DNA from: Mytilus trossulus
Lineage: Eukaryota; Mollusca; Bivalvia; Mytilida; Mytilidae
Reading direction: 5' to 3'
DNA length: 64,000 nucleotides
Assembly (NCBI RefSeq): GCF_036588685.1
Contig: NC_086374.1
Span: 72,290,457 to 72,354,456 of the forward strand
Under the pieces are notes generated by a model. The model ran no database searches. It was not told the origin of the DNA and worked only from the letters and a program-made list of their open reading frames with translations. Each line of letters starts with the position of its first letter. The stretch's first letter is position 1. The translations under genes were made by a program, and so were the position numbers. Shown here piece by piece: positions 59,000-64,000 of the stretch.

Positions 59000-61800
59000 T
59001 TGAATAGTTTAATAGTGTTTCGGTCCTCAACATTATGAGTAATGAGCATAAGATACAAATTCACATTTATCCTTTTCTACAATGATTCGATATAGAAGTT
59101 TTTCACATTTTTGGATACCTCATTTCATCGAAATTTCTTGTTACTATCCGATTATAATTCAAATCTTAATTGAAAGAATGGAAAGCATTAAATTTTGGAA
59201 AGTTGACAAAAGAGTAAAATATGCATTGTAAGATATGCGAGTGTAATCAACCTCCATTTCAAATAAACTTAAGAATGCAGTTAGGCAAAATATTTAAAAA
59301 TCTATAATTCATATTTGATATTATAAGTTAGAAGAGCTTTAGTAAAAGAACAAAATAAGTTAAGAATAAGTTATGAAACTCCTTTATGTGATATTTGACC
59401 TTTTTTAGAAGCTGGAAAGGGCGGACGCGGCTGATTCTGACATTTATTTTGTTGCAATTCGTTGTCCCGGTTGTTTCTTTGATTTCCCTTATAGTTTGTG
59501 ATTTTTTCTCGGTTTTTGGTGTGTAACCCGGATTATTATTTTTTTGCTCAATCGATTCTTTAATATTGGACACTAGAATACTAATGCTGCCTTTATTCAC
59601 CTCATATTTAGCATTCGAATTATTTGGGTCTCAAATCATAAGAAATAAATCTAGAATCTGAAAAATTTTGGCTATTTACTTTTAATAATCAGTTGAAGTC
59701 TTCTATGAAAAATCAAAATAGGCGATATAGGGCATATTAATTTACCTGTATCAAAGGGTAAACAGCGTTTGCCTTACATCTGAAAATAAAACTCTTGATA
59801 AAAAACTTAACGAACCATTATAAAAACGGTGTAAAATACTTGTCGTTTGTTTTGATACTTGAAGTCATAGATTCGATTTGCTTTTGTTTTTAGTGAGATA
59901 TGTTTCATCCTCAATGTAAGATGCACTTTGATAACGAACGCTCTTCTAAAAGATCAAAATCAAACAGAAATTTAATTATTTTATCTTTGTGTAATAAGTT
60001 ACCTTGTTTGTGTGACATAATTTTATTATAAGATAAATCAGAATTAATAATGATTTACTTCTTGGAAAGATATAATAGATGTCATGCGATCTTGCTATCT
60101 TTTATATGCTACATTCAGAAATATGTTTACATAGAATATTATAGTGATATATTCTGGACAGTAAATAATATAAAATGTTTATCCTATTTTAAAGGGTAGG
60201 CATGCAAATAAAGGTTAAGTAGGAAGCCATGACTTATAACAATATTTTGGTCTCAGTTGATATTTTAAAAAATATAGATGTACTTGTACTTATATATTGA
60301 CCTTGTTTTGTGTCATAAACTTACACTTTTTATACAATAAATGATTCAAAATACAGAAAAAACAGTTTATGAATAACACTGTCCTTATGCAACCATAACC
60401 GATAGTTATATAGGGTTGCATTTCTGTAAATTAGATAATGCAATTTCTCATTTACTATGAAATTTCGTGAAAAATTGCATCCTAGAATGGAAAGTTGATG
60501 TGCACTACTTTGTTATTCAAATGTCAAAACATAGGGATGTAATAAACCATTGGCTATTGTTTTTAAAGTCATATTTGTTTGATTTATATAAATCTGCATT
60601 TTTCAACTGCTACAGCAATTTGAATTTCTAATACTTAGTTGGAGTCCATTGACTATCATTTTCCCCATATATTTCTCAACATCAAATTATTCGATTTCTC
60701 CTTGATTTATTCATTTATATTCTGACAATATAGAAATAGTCCTTCATGTACGTAAGAATGAATTTATTTCACATTACCTATATTGTACTGATTACCAAGT
60801 TCCGCGTCAAATCCGACAATGTATATACTAGTAATATGTTACATGTAGTTACCAGTAACCTTCTGTAGGTATCCATCCAATTTGGTGTTTTATGTCTATA
60901 TTATACTATATCACACTATTTAACAAGTAACTAATTTAGTTTAATATATCAAGTTAATGCAGTAAGAAAATCAGAACGGCTTTGTACAGAAAGATTTTAA
61001 AACCAGAGGAAAGAGTGCACCTTGCAATCAGTACTTCATTATCTGATGAAAATACGAATACGAAAATTCAGAAAATAAACTGATAACGCCATAGAAGAAA
61101 CAAATGAAAACAACAGCATATAAAACACAACATAAGAAAACCAATCTAATGAAATTCTTTAATTGCTCCCGTTCTGACATGTTGCGCATCTGATTTGAAT
61201 ACGATTGAGAAAAAGACACAAGAATTAACAACATTAATCTCACAACAAACCAGGGTAATTTCGGGTATCAAATTGTATTTGCGGCAGCGCACATATCTGT
61301 CCTAGATATCAGTCAAAGTCCAAGGAATTTTTATCAACAGACACGATAGTACGGGATGTCTGTTTAAATTCCAAGAAAGGGGTATATATTCAGACTTTGA
61401 GCAATTGTTATCAGGCCATTATGTATATATAAACATTCGATAAACATTCGATATCTATATATTGCATGTATTCCCACATCAACTTTCTTCATGTAAGTAC
61501 TATTTTAACATGATTTTTAAGTTTTTAGCATTTTGTTTTGTTTTACATTTACCAGAAACAAACAAAAATTAACCTTTGACGGGTATGAGTGTTTTCATAT
61601 CTTCATTCACATTAATCAAATAGAAACATAACAATAACATAAATAATGGTGAAGTATTTAAAGCATTATATTTCAAATACAGCGGGAAAACATTGAAATC
61701 GAAAAAAAATGATTTTAAAAAAAGTAACATTACCGAAATGATGAACTTTCGTAGATTTCCCTTAATTTAGTTGATCGAGTCAATTTATGATATTTTTTAT
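59000..61800. other. AT-rich intergenic stretch, nothing recognised
   Basis: No domain-bearing ORF. A minus-strand ORF at 61028-61243 starts with a signal-like MRLMLLILVSFSQSYS, but it overlaps a widespread repeat segment and has no supporting exon downstream. Confidence 0.45.
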
Positions 61801-61804
61801 TTCC

Positions 61805-62380
61805 CATAAATAAACTCACCAAAGATACCAGGATTTATATTTTGAATTTGCGCAAAAAGCGTGTTCCCTCTACAAAAGACTCATTAGTTACGCTTGAATC
61901 TATATAAAGTATGAAGTTGAAAGGCATTGAGGACCAAAAACTTGCTTAACTGTTTGCCAAATACAGCTAAGGTAAAAGAGGGACGAAAGATACCAACGGG
62001 ACAGTCAAACTCATAAATCGAAAAAAAAATGACAACGCCATGGCTAAAAATGATAAAGACAAACAGACAAACAGACAAGGATAAACATGTTTAACCCCGC
62101 GTCAATTTTGCGACTGTCCCAAGTCAGGAGCCTCTGGCCTTTGTTAGTCTTGTATGATTTTTAAATTTAGTTTCTTGTGTATGATTCGGAGTTTTGTATG
62201 ACGTCCATTATTATTGTACTAGTATGCATATTTTTAGGGGCCAGCTGAAGGACAGCTACGGGTGCGGGAATTCTCGCTACATTGAAGACACATTGGTGGC
62301 CTTCGGCTGTTGTCTGCTCTATGGTCGGGTGGTTGTCGCTTTGACACATTTACCATTTCCTTTATCAATTGTAAAGCAGA
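61805..62380. repeat. Cluster of repeat families 1 and 4 and a PLE tail piece
   Basis: A family 1 copy (61805-61980) is interrupted after gccaaatacagctaaggt by a PLE-tail or family piece (acagtcaaactcataaatcg) and a reversed family 4 copy (62095-62380). The end of family 1 (cctgagttaaaaaaagcc) resumes near 62455. This is another nested insertion. Confidence 0.6.
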
Positions 62381-62829
62381 GTACACATAGACAACTAAAG
62401 AATAAACAACACGAACCCCACCAAAAACTAGGGGTGATCTCAGGGGTAATATGTTCCTGAGTTAAAAAAAGCCTTAGCATTTAAAAAATTCAAAGTTTTG
62501 TAAACAGACAATTTATAATTATGAAAATATCAATGATAGTTCAGGTAAAATATAGAAGTGCTGGCCCGGGAAATAAACTCTGCACCACTAGTGGAATATT
62601 TCTTTATCAAACCTGGTTTAATTCTAACTGAACCTCTCACTTCTATGACAGTCGTAAACAATTCCATAATATTGACACAATAAGTGAACAAAACAAACAG
62701 ACAGACAATGATCTGTGTTGTAGACTGTACTTTGACTTTTAGTGGTTTTTTTTTTACTAATTGTGACTTGGATAGAGAGTTGACTAATTTGCACTCCTAC
62801 CACATACAAAATCTTCTTTTATCTATATA

Positions 62830-63660
62830 TTAGGTGATGAACATTTTTAGAAAAGTAGAAAAGGGACGAGACTTTCTTTGACATATCCCTGGTTCATCAA
62901 CTTTCTACTCAAACACTGATGACGTATAACAAAGTCTGGGTAGCAGCTACAAGCTCTAGAATACCTGCCATAATAGGTTTCACTTATATTGTATTTCATA
63001 TGTCAGAGTGTCAACTCACTTTATAGAATCCAATATAATGATCAAGGCCTGTATGCATAAAGCTACGAAAGTTAAGATTTGTTCCGAACGGACGGATTTT
63101 TCTACATGTTCTACGATAAATAAGCTAAGGTTGGAATTCTAGTGCTTTTATGCATATCAGTTTTGACCTTAAGTTATACAGGTTGTGAAATTTCTTATTA
63201 ATATTAATATACGTCTGACGGGTGATGCAAGCACAGAATGGAACGCTGTCTTATTCGATACATCCACACCTTTCGAATTTTTGTATTTCCTTATCTTTGC
63301 ATGTCTGTTGCCTTGATTTATTCCTCGTTATTCGATCAGAACATTTAACAACTGTGTCTTTATTTGACCAGGTTCAAACATAATGTTGATTTATAATTTA
63401 TTATTGTCTTTGCGTTGCAAATATGTTCTGAGATTATGATCCTTAAATGGTTTGTTTTATCAAGAAAACATTCTCTTTCCAATAATTCAAATATCTGTCA
63501 TTAATGTAGGTATGAGTGGCATGTAATAATCGCCTTGGGAAGAAATTCCCGATTTTCCCATTTATGTTCAAAACTTAATTAAGCAAGTGAATGATCAATC
63601 TTTCTTGTCAACCCATTGGATATTGGTTAATGGCAGACTGGAAATATAAACATCTCATTT
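62830..63660. other. AT-rich intergenic stretch, nothing recognised
   Basis: No coding or repeat signal beyond common words. A reversed family 3 piece starts at 63675, and the 47 kb repeat block resumes at 63862 and runs off the window. Confidence 0.45.
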
Positions 63661-64000
63661 GATATCATGCAAAAAGTAAAATCACAAAAATACCGAACTC
63701 AGAGGAAAATTCAAAACGGAAAGTCCCTAATCAAATGGCAAAATTAAATACTACAACACATCAAACGAATGGACAACAACTTTTTCGATACAAGATAGCT
63801 ATTGGGGCTTAATGTTACAAAACATATACATGTACATTAAAATTCAAGAGTCAATCTTAAATTGAGGGTAAAGTATATGGCCTTCCAAATACCGTTTCGA
63901 TCCCTAACATCACTGAAGAGACATATATTGTCGAAATCTAAATCTGGTGTACAAAACAAATATTGACACCTTGTGTGTGTGGCATAACATCTTGGTCACA

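Noticed and set aside
61028..61243. Signal-peptide-like start MRLMLLILVSFSQSYS
   Set aside because: It overlaps a widespread repeat segment, continues into low-complexity hydrophobic sequence and has no linked exons.

Overview
The window looks like nuclear DNA of a bivalve mollusc, probably a mussel (Mytilidae). It is AT-rich and intron-rich, short exons sit in a sea of interspersed repeats, and there are many broken Penelope-like and LINE retroelements. The mussel assignment is inferred from style; there is no marker gene.

The main content is one long minus-strand gene (gene A, about 55.1 kb down to 20.3 kb). I rebuilt it from splice signals because most of its exons are too short to show as long ORFs. 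Every internal exon I could place starts and ends in phase 1 and the frame stays open through all of them. From N to C terminus the model is: a possible signal-peptide exon (54973-55132), low-complexity linker exons (53.3-44.5 kb), a Death domain (42584-42847), another linker, an exon with a RHIM-like motif (38977-39066), two linkers, ten I-set immunoglobulin domains each on its own exon (36247 down to 21511), and a TIR-like domain ending in a stop codon (20273-20694). The full model is about 1555 residues. I see no membrane segment between the Ig array and the TIR-like domain, or anywhere except the first exon.

Below it (3.5-11.3 kb, same strand) lies the 3' part of a paralogue, gene B. It has a matching TIR-like exon, a matching linker exon and two RHIM-like exons, but no Ig exons. 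Comparing the two suggests that a phase-1 cassette of Ig exons was gained by gene A or lost from gene B. One RHIM-like exon of B differs by a 1-nt indel and may be dead.

The rest is repeats. There are Penelope-like reverse transcriptase remnants (0.96-2.3, 17.4-18.2, 26.3-27.0, 28.15-28.37, 37.56-37.8 kb on plus; 57.5-58.9 kb on minus) and LINE remnants (9.85-10.58, 49.34-50.53, 55.9-57.3 kb). There are foldback or terminal-inverted-repeat elements (5.5, 25.8, 27.1, 33.7-34.9, 49.2-53.4 kb), at least four families of short interspersed repeats, a GAAT microsatellite (54.3-54.7 kb) and diverged direct repeats near 47 kb that recur at the right edge.

Death, RHIM and TIR modules are all homotypic signalling domains of innate immunity and cell death. 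Gene A therefore reads as an immune adaptor or receptor mosaic, and the all-phase-1 exon design would let any exon or group of exons be skipped in frame.
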